A stretch of 32,964 bases of DNA, taken from Burkholderia sp. D-99. GTDB lineage: Bacteria; Pseudomonadota; Gammaproteobacteria; Burkholderiales; Burkholderiaceae. Position numbers and translations under genes: made by a program. The notes beneath the pieces were generated by a model. That model was not told the origin of the DNA. It made no database searches and saw only the letters and a list, made by a program, of their open reading frames with translations. Location: positions 1 through 32,964 of the forward strand of contig NZ_JAAOXM010000025.1 of assembly GCF_011605345.1 (NCBI RefSeq), read 5' to 3'. This document shows, piece by piece, positions 24,486 through 32,864 of the stretch (position 1 is the stretch's first letter; every line of letters begins with the position of its first letter).

Positions 24486-25097
24486 ATGCGGACACGGATC
24501 AGCCCGACGAAATCACTGATGGCGTTGAAGCTCGCGGCGCTGGCGCTGCTGGCCTCGAATGCGGCCGTTGCCTTCGCCGAAACGCCGGCGCCCGAATCGG
24601 TGCGCCTCGCCAACGGTCATGAGATCGAATGGTCGAGCCCGAAGTTGTTCGAGGTCGATGCAGCCCGCCACAAGAAGTCGGCACTGATCGTGCCGGCCGC
24701 GCTGCGCCGTGCGTTGGCCGATGCATCGAGCGTTGCATTTCCGTCAGACCGCTCGAAGCGGATCGGCGGCAACGACTATCTGCTGGTCGTCGTCAACCGC
24801 TCGTCGAGCAGCCGTCCGACCGGATATTGCGGCGCTGGCGAAGAAGGGGCGCTATACGTGCTGGAACTGCGCGGCACCCGTGCGGTGCCGCGTTTCTCGC
24901 TGCCGGTTCAAAGCTGCCTCGACTCCGTTTCGCTCGAAACCGATGGTGGCGCGCAATCGCCCTACCTGGCGATCGCGTGGCGCGACGACCCGGCCGGCAT
25001 CGACATCCGGTGGGAATATCTCGCGCACGGTGGCGCAATGCATCGTGTTTATCGTTTCGCGAACGGCACGTTTGTCGAGGCCGAGGTTCCGCAGTAA
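24486..25097 (+). CDS. Exported hypothetical protein, 203 residues
   Basis: The N-terminus is a signal peptide (ALKLAALALLASNAAVAFA, cleaved before ETPAPES), so the protein should be periplasmic. The mature domain has mixed alpha/beta character and one cysteine pair (TGYCGAG and QSCLDS) that could form a disulphide. I do not recognise the family. The start at 24486 is chosen from the signal peptide; the ATG 33 bases later is equally possible. It follows the lipoprotein gene on the same strand after 124 bases. Confidence 0.78.
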   Translation: MRTRISPTKSLMALKLAALALLASNAAVAFAETPAPESVRLANGHEIEWSSPKLFEVDAARHKKSALIVPAALRRALADASSVAFPSDRSKRIGGNDYLLVVVNRSSSSRPTGYCGAGEEGALYVLELRGTRAVPRFSLPVQSCLDSVSLETDGGAQSPYLAIAWRDDPAGIDIRWEYLAHGGAMHRVYRFANGTFVEAEVPQ

Positions 25098-25175
25098 CGC
25101 GGTCCTGCCGCGGTACGATGGCCATTCGAGGTCGCATCGCGTGCTTCCCCACCTTCAGGTTCGACGGAGAGCCTC

Positions 25176-25718
25176 ATGTCGCTACCCGCTTTCAGGTACC
25201 ATCCCGACCCGCTGGCAACGGGCAGCGTGATCCGCTCGGACGCGCGCTGCGTGTGTTGCGGCGAGGCACGCGGCTACGTGTACGCCGGCCCCGTGTATGC
25301 GGTCGACGAGTACGAGCAATGCATCTGCCCGTGGTGCATCGCCGACGGTTCGGCGCACGCGCGGCTCGCGGCAGACTTTACCGACACGGACGGCATCGGC
25401 GGCGGCGAATGGGACGAAGTGCCCGACGCGGTCGTCGACGAAATCGCTTGTCGCACGCCGGGCTTCCAGGGCTGGCAGCAGGAACGATGGTGGACGCATT
25501 GCGGCGATGGCGCGCAGTTCATCGGCCGTGCGGGTGCCGGAGAACTGAGCGCACTCGGCCCGCAGGCGGTCGCGTCGATTCGGGAATCGACCGGACTCGA
25601 CGAGGGCGCCGAGTGGGAGCGTTTCCTTGCCGCACTCGACAAGGATGGCTCACCGACCGCGTATATGTTTCGCTGTATCCATTGCGGCGAACTCGGCGGC
25701 TACCAGGATTGCGACTGA
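25176..25718 (+). CDS. CbrC family (UPF0167) protein
   Basis: This 180-residue protein opens with LPAFRYHPDPLATGSVI, the CbrC family start. It has cysteine clusters at CVCCGE, CICPWC and CIHCGE that suggest zinc binding. The middle contains DEVPDAVVDEIACRTPGFQG and WQQERWWTHCGDGAQFIG, also family hallmarks. E. coli CbrC is controlled by CreB and linked to colicin E2 tolerance, but its biochemical role is unknown. CGGAGAG precedes the ATG. It stands alone, 64 bases ahead of the nuclease/ATPase pair. Confidence 0.85.
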   Translation: MSLPAFRYHPDPLATGSVIRSDARCVCCGEARGYVYAGPVYAVDEYEQCICPWCIADGSAHARLAADFTDTDGIGGGEWDEVPDAVVDEIACRTPGFQGWQQERWWTHCGDGAQFIGRAGAGELSALGPQAVASIRESTGLDEGAEWERFLAALDKDGSPTAYMFRCIHCGELGGYQDCD

Positions 25719-25782
25719 CGGCCTGGCTGGCGGCATCGCACGGCGATTGCAGGCTTTATCGTCATGAAACAGAGGAATCTTC

Positions 25783-27033
25783 GTGAAGTTCATCCACGCG
25801 GCAGACATACACCTTGACAGCCCGCTGCACGGCCTGAGCGCGTATCCCGACGCGCCGGCCGCGCAGTTGCGCAACGCGTCGCGCGAGGCGCTGCGGCAAC
25901 TCGTGGATCGTGCGATCGAAGAGGAAGTCGCGTTCCTCGTGATTGCCGGCGACCTGTACGACGGCGACTGGAAGGACCACAACACGGGCATCTTCTTTGG
26001 CCAGCAGATGGGGCGCCTGCGCAAGGCGGGCATCCGTGCGTTCGTGCTGGGAGGCAACCACGATGCCGAAAGCGAGATGACGAAGAAACTGACGCTGCCC
26101 GACAACGTTACCGTGTTCGGCCACCGCAAGGCGGAAACCCACAAGCTGCCTGAATTCGACGTCGCGCTGCACGGGCAGAGCTTCAAGGACAAGGCCGTCG
26201 TCGACAATCTCGCGATCGGCTATCCGGACCCGGTGCCCGGTTACTACAACATCGGCGTGCTGCACACGGCGCTCGAAGGTTATGCGGCGCACGCGAACTA
26301 TGCGCCGTGCACGCTGGCCGAACTCCATGCGAAAGGCTATGACTACTGGGCGCTCGGCCACGTGCACGAATTCCAGCAATGGTCGGGGCCGTCCACGGTG
26401 GTGTTTCCCGGCAACCTGCAGGGGCGCCATATCCGCGAGACCGGCCGCCGCGGCGCGGTGCTCGTGACGGTCGAGCAGGGCCGCACGCAGGTCGAGCGTC
26501 TGTATCTCGACGTGCTGCGCTGGGAAGCCGTGTCGGTCGACGCGTCCGATTGCCTGACCGTCGCCGACCTGTCGAGAAAGATCGGCCAGTCGCTGGAAGC
26601 GCTGCTGACCGTCGACGGCCATGTGCCGCGCGCGGTGCGCGTGACGGTCACGGGGCGTACGCCCGCGCATGGCCTCTTTTTCGGCCGCGCGCCGCAGTTG
26701 CGCGCGGAGGTGCTGAACCAGATCGGCATCATCGGCAACGAGCGGCTGTGGCTCGAGAAGGTCCGGCTCGCGACGTCCGCGGCCGATCATCAGCCGGGCG
26801 AAAGCGAGCAACTCGAAGCGCTCGAGGACCTGAAGCAGATCCTGGCCGACGCCGCGCGCGATCCGGATTTCCTCGAGCTGCTCGAACGCGACCTGAAGCC
26901 GTTCGTCGGCAAGGTGCGCAGTGACGTGAAGGAAGAGGTGCCGTTGTTGACGATGGCGCGCGCGGGCGAGCTCACGGCACTCGTCGAGCAGGTCGGGCCC
27001 GCGTTGCTGGCGCGGCTGGCGAGGGGGGAGTAA
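25783..27033 (+). CDS. SbcD/YhaO-type DNA repair exonuclease (metallophosphoesterase)
   Basis: This 416-residue calcineurin-like phosphoesterase has motifs DIHLDSP (Asp8, His10), AGDLYDG, GGNHDAES and, later, LGHVHEF, the metal-binding set of the SbcD/Mre11 superfamily. Its start, FIHAADIHLDSPLHGL, is typical of the YhaO branch. The C-terminal capping domain of about 150 residues should contact the partner ATPase. The start is GTG at 25783 with AGAGGAA upstream. The ATPase gene begins three bases after its stop, so the two are co-translated and probably form a complex acting on DNA ends. The biological role of YhaO/YhaN is poorly known. Confidence 0.92.
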   Translation: MKFIHAADIHLDSPLHGLSAYPDAPAAQLRNASREALRQLVDRAIEEEVAFLVIAGDLYDGDWKDHNTGIFFGQQMGRLRKAGIRAFVLGGNHDAESEMTKKLTLPDNVTVFGHRKAETHKLPEFDVALHGQSFKDKAVVDNLAIGYPDPVPGYYNIGVLHTALEGYAAHANYAPCTLAELHAKGYDYWALGHVHEFQQWSGPSTVVFPGNLQGRHIRETGRRGAVLVTVEQGRTQVERLYLDVLRWEAVSVDASDCLTVADLSRKIGQSLEALLTVDGHVPRAVRVTVTGRTPAHGLFFGRAPQLRAEVLNQIGIIGNERLWLEKVRLATSAADHQPGESEQLEALEDLKQILADAARDPDFLELLERDLKPFVGKVRSDVKEEVPLLTMARAGELTALVEQVGPALLARLARGE

Positions 27034-27036
27034 GCG

Positions 27037-30000
27037 ATGCGGATCAACCAGCTCGATTTGATCAAGTACGGCAAGTTCACCGACGAGACGCTGCGTTTCC
27101 CGTCGGCTGGCGAGGATTTCCATGTGATCGTGGGGCCGAACGAGGCCGGCAAGTCGACGATCCGCACGGCGGTGTCGGAACTGCTGTTCGGGATGAAGCT
27201 GCAGACGCCGCTCGATTTCCTGCACAGCACGCCGGAACTGCGGATCGGCGGCGTGCTGGGGAGCGGCACGGGCGAACTCGCGTTCCATCGCGCGCGCGGG
27301 CGCAGTCCGCTGCGCACGCCCGCCGACGACAAGTTGCCCGACGACTTTCTGGCCGCCGTTCTCGACGGCGCCACGCGTGAATTCTTCGAGCAGATGTTCG
27401 GGCTCGATCACGGGCGTCTGGTGGACGGCGGCCGGAGCATCCTCGACGCATCCGACAAGCTCGGCCAGGTGCTGTTCGAATCGGCTGCCGGTGTCGGCAG
27501 TCTCGGGCCGGTGCGCGAGGAGCTCGATGCGCGTGCGGTCGAGCTCTGGGCGCCGCGTCGCAGCGGCAGCGCGTTCGCGCTCGCCGAAACGTCGTTCAAC
27601 GAAGCCGTGACCGAACTGAAGACGGTTCAGGTGCGCACGCGCGACTGGGTCGAACGCAAGGACGCGCGCGAAGCGGTCGAACAGCAGATCGAGCAGGCGC
27701 GCGCGGAACAGCGCCGGCTCGAAACGCTGCGCTCGAAGCTCGAACGCGTGCGACGGTTGGCGCCGTACCTCAAGGAGCTGATGGTCAAGGACGCGGCGCT
27801 GACGGAACTGGGCACGGTCGTCGAGTTGCCGCCCACCGCGTATGCGGATCTGTTGAAGGCGCAGGGCGATCTCGCGGCCGAACAGAAGGTGCTCGAGGAA
27901 CGGCGTGCCGACCTGCTCGCGAAGCGGCAGGCGCGCGAGGCGATCGACGCCGACGCTGACACGCTCGCACTCGAAGCCGACATCGAAGCGCTCGATCGGC
28001 TGCGCGGCACGTGCATGAATCACGCGCAGGATCTGCTGCTGCTCGGTGCGGACGTCGAGCGGCACCTGTCCGCCGCGTTCGCAGCGGCCGCCCAGCTCGG
28101 CTGGCCGACGGACGAAGCGTCGCTGCGTGCGTCGCTGCCGACGGCGCTGTCGTTGAAGACCGTTGCAAACCTGTTGCGCGAACACGGTGCGCTGCACCAG
28201 GCGCTGGCTGGCGCGCGCGAATCGCTCGACGAACGCACGCGCGAGCTCGCGCAGGTGCAGGAACAACAGGCGCGCCTGTCGACCGTCGAGGTGCCGGAAG
28301 CGTTACGCGCGGCGTTGGCCGATGCGCAGGGGTTTCGCAACAGCGGCCAGCGCGAGCAGGCGCTCGAACAGGAAATCGCGGCCGCCGAACGCACGCTGTC
28401 CGGCGCACTCGATGCGCTCGGCCAATGGCGCATGCCGGTCGACACGCTGCGTGCGCTCGACGTGCCGTCGGCGGCGCGGCTCGGCGCGCTGCTGAAGGAA
28501 GACAGCGAACGCGCGAGCGCGGCCGCCGCTGCACGCGACGCACGGGACGGCGCGCTCGAAGAGCTCGAGCGGCTCGAACTGCAGGAGAAGCACTTCGCGG
28601 AGAACCACAAGGTCGTCACGACCGCCGACGTGCTGGCGGCGCGTGCGCGGCGCGATGGCGCGTGGGGCGATATCCGCGGCGGCGCGGTCGATCTCGTCAC
28701 GGGCGCCCCTGCGCTCGACGATGCGATTCGCCTGGCAGACGAACTCGTCGATGCGCAGCTCGGCGCGACGCAGGCGGCGGCGACGTTGCAGTCGCTGCGT
28801 CAGCAAGTCGAATCCGCGCGTGCGGGCGTGACGCGCAGGCAGGCCGCGCTGGACGAGCGCGAGCGTGAACTCGCCGCGCATCGCGACGCATGGGCCGCGC
28901 TCGCGACGACGGCCGCGGTGCCCGGCATGCCGCTGGCGGCGATGGGCGACTGGCTTGCGAAGCGCGACACGGTGTTTGCCGCGCACACCGATCTCGACCG
29001 CCAGCGACGCGAATTCGACACGATTCGTGCCGCGCGGGCCGGTGCCGAAGCCGCGTTGCGCGCGGCGCTGCGTACCGTGTCGCGAGGCGGCGAGTCGGAC
29101 GGCCTGGCGGCGCTCGTCGCGATCGCCGAGACCTTCGTACAGTCGGCCGAGAAAGCGCTCGCGCAACAGGACAGCCTCGAGGAGCGCGCGCGGGAAGCCG
29201 AACGCGGATGCGCGACGGCGCAATCTCGCGCCGGCCACGCGCAGGCGGCCTACGATGCGTGGCACGCGCAATGGCGCGACGCGCTGGCCGACGCAAAGCT
29301 TTCCACGAGCGCTGCAACGTTGGCCGCGGCGGAAGGTGCGCTCGGGCTCGCCAACACCGTGACGGCCGAACTGGCCGATGCCGACGCGCCGCGCAACCGG
29401 ATCGCCGCGATCCGGGCGGAACTGGACGCACTCGAGGCGGGCGCACGGCGGCTTGGCGCGGCGCTTGCGCCGGAATGGCTGACGAGCGGCGACTGGCCTG
29501 ACGTCGCGCGTCGGCTGACGATGCGTCTCGCCGCCGCCAGGGAAATCGCGCGTGCCATCGGTCGTGCCGACGAGGCCGTGCGGCAGGCCGACGGCAAGGT
29601 CGCGGATGCCGCCGCCGCGGTAGCCGGTGCCGATGCACGCGTCCAGCCGCTGCTGCAACTGGCCGGCGTCGTGTCGATCGATGCAGCGCTGCCGCTGGCC
29701 GAACGCTCGGACCGGCAGCGCCAGCTTCGGCAGGCGGTCGATGCCGCGCACGAGGCACTGGTGCGCGATGGCGACGGCCTGTCCCGCTCCGCCGTCGAAG
29801 CCGAAGTTGCGGAGCAGGACATCGCCGACGTACCGGCGCACCTCGAAGCGGTGAAGCAATCGCTCGGCGATGTCGGCAAGCGGCTGAACGAGCTTTCACA
29901 GCAGCAGGTCGTGGCCGATCAGGCGTTCGGCGCGATCGACGGCCAGGCGAACGCGGCCGTTGCCGAGTCGAAGCGGCAGGAAGCGCTGGCGGCGATGGGC

Positions 30001-30507
30001 GACGCGGCCGAACAATACCTGGAGGCGGCCACGGCGAGCCGGTTGCTGAAGTGGGCGACGGATCGCTATCGCGACCAGAAACAAGGGCCGATGCTCAGGC
30101 GCGCGGGCGAAATCTTCGCCGGGCTCACGCTGGGTGAATTCGCGCGACTGACCGTCGATACCGAACGGACGCCGCCTGCGCTGTATGCACGGCGGACGCA
30201 GGGAGCGTCGGTCGAGGTTGCCGGATTGAGCGAAGGGACACGTGACCAGTTGTTTCTCGCGCTGCGGATCGCGGCGCTGGAGCTGCAGCTCGGCAGCCGG
30301 ACCGCGCTGCCGTTCGTGGCCGACGACCTGTTCATCAACTTCGACGACGCGCGCGCGAAGGCTGGCCTCGATGCGCTGCGCGATCTGTCGACGCGAACCC
30401 AGGTGCTGTTCCTGACGCACCACGACCACCTGCTGCCGCTCGTGCGGGATGTATTCGGCGCGCGGGTCAACGTGGTCGAGCTGCAGCGCGCACCGGTGAG
30501 CGCGTGA
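27037..30507 (+). CDS. YhaN-type SMC-like AAA ATPase
   Basis: This 1156-residue ATPase is organised like SbcC/Rad50. The N-terminal Walker A GPNEAGKST is at 33-41 (Lys39). Long heptad-like coiled coils rich in Ala, Glu, Arg and Gln fill residues 200-1000. The C-terminal head has the signature LSEGTRDQL (1064-1072), Walker B FVADDLFINFDD (Asp1096-Asp1097) and the switch histidines in FLTHHDHLLPL. No CxxC zinc hook exists in the coiled coil, unlike Rad50 or SbcC, which places it with YhaN. It is coupled to the upstream nuclease, with GGGGGGAG ahead of its ATG. Likely partner in DNA-end processing. Confidence 0.92.
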   Translation: MRINQLDLIKYGKFTDETLRFPSAGEDFHVIVGPNEAGKSTIRTAVSELLFGMKLQTPLDFLHSTPELRIGGVLGSGTGELAFHRARGRSPLRTPADDKLPDDFLAAVLDGATREFFEQMFGLDHGRLVDGGRSILDASDKLGQVLFESAAGVGSLGPVREELDARAVELWAPRRSGSAFALAETSFNEAVTELKTVQVRTRDWVERKDAREAVEQQIEQARAEQRRLETLRSKLERVRRLAPYLKELMVKDAALTELGTVVELPPTAYADLLKAQGDLAAEQKVLEERRADLLAKRQAREAIDADADTLALEADIEALDRLRGTCMNHAQDLLLLGADVERHLSAAFAAAAQLGWPTDEASLRASLPTALSLKTVANLLREHGALHQALAGARESLDERTRELAQVQEQQARLSTVEVPEALRAALADAQGFRNSGQREQALEQEIAAAERTLSGALDALGQWRMPVDTLRALDVPSAARLGALLKEDSERASAAAAARDARDGALEELERLELQEKHFAENHKVVTTADVLAARARRDGAWGDIRGGAVDLVTGAPALDDAIRLADELVDAQLGATQAAATLQSLRQQVESARAGVTRRQAALDERERELAAHRDAWAALATTAAVPGMPLAAMGDWLAKRDTVFAAHTDLDRQRREFDTIRAARAGAEAALRAALRTVSRGGESDGLAALVAIAETFVQSAEKALAQQDSLEERAREAERGCATAQSRAGHAQAAYDAWHAQWRDALADAKLSTSAATLAAAEGALGLANTVTAELADADAPRNRIAAIRAELDALEAGARRLGAALAPEWLTSGDWPDVARRLTMRLAAAREIARAIGRADEAVRQADGKVADAAAAVAGADARVQPLLQLAGVVSIDAALPLAERSDRQRQLRQAVDAAHEALVRDGDGLSRSAVEAEVAEQDIADVPAHLEAVKQSLGDVGKRLNELSQQQVVADQAFGAIDGQANAAVAESKRQEALAAMGDAAEQYLEAATASRLLKWATDRYRDQKQGPMLRRAGEIFAGLTLGEFARLTVDTERTPPALYARRTQGASVEVAGLSEGTRDQLFLALRIAALELQLGSRTALPFVADDLFINFDDARAKAGLDALRDLSTRTQVLFLTHHDHLLPLVRDVFGARVNVVELQRAPVSA

Positions 30508-30579
30508 CGCGGGGCGCGCCGGGATGTCGGCGCACGGGCGCGGTCATCGCGTACAGGTAGTATGTGCGGTTCCGAAATG

Positions 30580-30606
30580 CCCGCGGCCGGTTCTGCCGGT
30601 TGCGGG
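30580..30606 (+). other. Hairpin in the leader of the HD-domain gene
   Basis: CCCGC and CCGG (30580-30590) pair with CCGG and GCGGG (30596-30606) around a five-base loop, with a two-base internal loop. No T-tract follows. It lies just upstream of the ribosome site of the next gene, after the YhaN stop, and could separate the two transcripts or affect translation. Confidence 0.35.
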
Positions 30607-30629
30607 TATGGCCATACGAGGGGGGAAAT

Positions 30630-31154
30630 ATGAAAAAGCTGGTAGCCGCCATTGCGTTCGCGGCGGACAAGCATCGCAATCAGCGGCGCAAGGACGAAGA
30701 CGCGTCGCCGTACATCAATCATCCGATCGCGCTCGCCGACGTGCTGGCCAACGAGGCCGGCGTCGAGGACGAGCGGGTGATTGTCGCGGCCGTGCTGCAC
30801 GACACGGTCGAGGATACGGAGACGACCGAGCAGGAACTGCTGCGGCTGTTCGGCAAGGATGTGGCGGACATCGTGATGGAAGTCACCGACGACAAGTCGT
30901 TGCCGAAGGAGGAGCGCAAGCGCCTGCAGGTCGAGCATGCGGCGACCATCAGCCGGCGCGCGAAGCTCGTGAAGCTGGCCGACAAGATCTGCAACCTGCG
31001 CGACATCGCACGGCATCCGCCCGCGGACTGGCCGCTCGAGCGCAAGCAGGCGTATTTCGACTGGGCGAAGTCGGTCGTCGACCCGATGCGCGGCGTGCAT
31101 CCCGGTCTCGAAGCAATCTTCGACGCTGCCTACGACGCACGGCCGGCGGACTGA
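30630..31154 (+). CDS. Stand-alone SpoT/Mesh1-like HD-domain protein (putative ppGpp hydrolase)
   Basis: This is a 174-residue single-domain protein. It carries the full RelA/SpoT hydrolase pattern: His15 with Q and R in DKHRNQRR, YINHPIALADVL (His31), LHDTVEDT (His57-Asp58 and Glu61-Asp62), VMEVTDD, and KLVKLADKICNLRDI with the C-terminal metal aspartate. There is no synthetase, TGS or ACT domain. This is the architecture of small alarmone hydrolases such as Mesh1, which remove the 3' pyrophosphate of (p)ppGpp; activity on other nucleotides is possible. GAGGGGGGA precedes the ATG at 30630. The DUF429 gene follows after nine bases, suggesting co-transcription. Confidence 0.87.
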   Translation: MKKLVAAIAFAADKHRNQRRKDEDASPYINHPIALADVLANEAGVEDERVIVAAVLHDTVEDTETTEQELLRLFGKDVADIVMEVTDDKSLPKEERKRLQVEHAATISRRAKLVKLADKICNLRDIARHPPADWPLERKQAYFDWAKSVVDPMRGVHPGLEAIFDAAYDARPAD

Positions 31155-31163
31155 GGCGCCCGC

Positions 31164-31850
31164 ATGCGATCGGCCCGATCCGTCGGATCCGCCACGCGGC
31201 AATCGCCGGCCGTGGCGGGTGTCGACGTGGGTGGCGAAAAGAAGCAATGCGATCTCGTGATCCTGCGCGGATCCACGGTCGTCTATCGCGAAGCGCGGAT
31301 CGCACCCGAGGCGGTACCTGCGCGGTGTCTCGCCCATGACGTCGTGGCTGTCGGTGTCGACGCACCGAGCCTGTGGTGGTCGGGGAGCGGGCGCCGGGCG
31401 GCTGAACAGGCGCTCGCGCGCGAACGGATCTCATGCTTTCCCACGCCGTCGAGGGAGCAGGCGGTCGCGAGCACGTCAGGCTTCTTCGACTGGATGTTCA
31501 TGGGAGAGCGCGTCTATCGCGCACTCGCGGACGCTTATCCGCTGCTGACCGGCGCGCGCTATGCGGGCGGCCGAGTGAGCTTCGAAACCTATCCTTATGC
31601 GATCACCTGCGCGATGCTGGGCAAGGCCGTTGCGTCGGCGAAGCAGAAACGCAACCAGCGCCGGCAGTTGCTGGAGCGACTGGCGATCGACGTGTCGACG
31701 CTGAAGTCCGTCGATGCGCGAGACGCGACTCTTTGCGCGTTGACGGCGCAATACGTCATCGACGGGAAGGCACACGCGTATGGCGATACGGAGGGCGGAT
31801 ATATCCGCGTGCCGATCGTGAGCGAGACGATCGTTCTCGACACACTGTAG
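31164..31850 (+). CDS. DUF429 domain-containing protein
   Basis: This 228-residue protein has an RNase-H-like fold pattern: VAGVDVGGEKKQCDLVIL at the start, VAVGVDAPSLWW in the middle, FETYPYAITCAMLGK, and SVDARDATLCALTAQYV near the end, the acidic positions typical of DUF429 proteins. Biochemical function is not established; a nuclease-like role is suggested only by the fold. The ATG at 31164 lies nine bases after the HD gene's stop. A slightly later start is possible because residues 1-15 are unconserved in appearance. Confidence 0.83.
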   Translation: MRSARSVGSATRQSPAVAGVDVGGEKKQCDLVILRGSTVVYREARIAPEAVPARCLAHDVVAVGVDAPSLWWSGSGRRAAEQALARERISCFPTPSREQAVASTSGFFDWMFMGERVYRALADAYPLLTGARYAGGRVSFETYPYAITCAMLGKAVASAKQKRNQRRQLLERLAIDVSTLKSVDARDATLCALTAQYVIDGKAHAYGDTEGGYIRVPIVSETIVLDTL

Positions 31851-32021
31851 CTGTGCCGCGTGTCCCGAGTGAGGCGCGTCGCGAAAAGGTGAGCTTTTGC
31901 GGGAGGGAGGTGGCCGGTGTGTCGACGAAGGCGTCAGGCTGCGATCGCCGGCCGTCGAACATCGGAATACTGGCGCACACGACATGACGCCGGTGCGCTA
32001 CGCGATCCCGAGCGGCGTTGC

Positions 32022-32459
32022 TCAATCCTCGAGGATGGCTTTCGGCACGCTGGCCAGATCGCAGGCTTGCGCCTGTTCGAAGTAGCCTTCGGCGTCGTCG
32101 ATCATCACGACTGCGACGTCGATCAGCTCGTCGAGCCGTTGCAGCAGCGATTCACGCCACTCGATGTCTTCGTCGCGCTCGGGCGTCTTGTCCAGTTGCT
32201 CGATGATCGAGTCGGCCGTCTGCAGGAAGGGAATCGCCTGCTGATAGTTTTCGATCGAGACCATCGCCGCGTTGCGTGCGCCGACGAGTCGCTCGCGGTG
32301 CTCGTCCGCCAGCTCGGATTCGCCGCTGATTCGCGGCAAGACATCCGAGATGCGTTGCAGAAGCGGCGGAGCCTGTTCTTCCAGGATGATGGCGCGCTCG
32401 CGCAGCGCTGCATATTCGTCGCGAAGGTCGGCGTCGCCGGGTTGAGTGGTGCTGTCCAT
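32022..32459 (-). CDS. Coiled-coil hypothetical protein, 145 residues
   Basis: This acidic, helix-rich protein has long heptad-like stretches (DLRDEYAALRERAIILEEQA, RLVGARNAAMVSIENYQQAI, SLLQRLDELIDVAVVMIDDA). There is no signal peptide or membrane segment, so it is probably cytoplasmic. Codon usage is typical for the window, which supports a real gene. The start is uncertain: the ATG at 32459 lacks a good ribosome site and the frame is open to 32507. It reads away from the rRNA operon. I recognise no family. Confidence 0.7.
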   Translation of the reverse strand: MDSTTQPGDADLRDEYAALRERAIILEEQAPPLLQRISDVLPRISGESELADEHRERLVGARNAAMVSIENYQQAIPFLQTADSIIEQLDKTPERDEDIEWRESLLQRLDELIDVAVVMIDDAEGYFEQAQACDLASVPKAILED

Positions 32460-32611
32460 CGTGGATATGAGTGCGTGGTTCGGTCGCGGCATGATACTCG
32501 ACAGCACCGGATTCCTTGCCCGTTCCGCTTCCTTCTATATAGGGGGACGAGAGGCATACGTCACATCAATGGATGGCCGCCCGCGTTGCGATGCGCGGCC
32601 CGTCGAGCCCG

Positions 32612-32646
32612 AAGCCCCCGTGCGCGTGAGCGCACGGGGGCTTTTT
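32612..32646 (+). terminator. Strong intrinsic terminator without an upstream gene
   Basis: A perfect 14-base-pair stem (32612-32625 with 32630-32643) closes a GTGA loop and ends in a TTTTT tract (32642-32646) on the plus strand. The nearest plus-strand gene ends at 31850, nearly 800 bases back. It either insulates the rRNA operon from read-through or ends a small untranslated RNA. A few bases before the stem, GAGCCC is more GC-rich. Confidence 0.85.
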
Positions 32647-32668
32647 CAAAATATTTTCACAAAGGGGC

Positions 32669-32697
32669 TTGCGTAGATGGGGGCGGGTGCTTAGAAT
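32669..32697 (+). promoter_or_regulatory. rRNA operon upstream promoter (distal)
   Basis: TTGCGT (32669-32674) and TAGAAT (32692-32697) are separated by 17 bases, a good sigma-70-type match. A GC-rich discriminator and CGCCTCTTT follow. CCTCTT and AAGAGG (about 32702-32737) could form a stem in the transcript. It lies just after the strong terminator and ahead of the second promoter. Confidence 0.7.
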
Positions 32698-32829
32698 CAC
32701 GCCTCTTTCGCGCTAACGGAAACGCGGCGCGGAAGAGGGAAGCAGGGTTGGCGGTGTGCTGCAGTCTGGAGCGCGCAACTGGCCTAGAAGTTGAACCCCG
32801 CAGTCGCAACGATGTAGTTCAAAAAGTTG

Positions 32830-32858
32830 TTGACGAGCTGCGAAACACGGTTCATAAT
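32830..32858 (+). promoter_or_regulatory. rRNA operon promoter (proximal)
   Basis: TTGACG (32830-32835) and CATAAT (32853-32858) are spaced by exactly 17 bases. An AT-rich TTCAAAAAGTTG just upstream could act as an UP element. Transcription should start near 32865. The consensus quality and position relative to boxA are typical of an rRNA promoter. Confidence 0.85.
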
Positions 32859-32864
32859 CTCGCT

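Noticed and set aside
25762..28266. A long minus-strand open frame opposite the nuclease/ATPase genes
   Set aside because: Low-complexity Arg/Ala/His/Leu composition. The plus strand encodes conserved YhaO and YhaN motifs.
27037..30507. Calling the large ATPase SbcC
   Set aside because: No CxxC zinc hook in the coiled coil and the partner nuclease looks YhaO-like.
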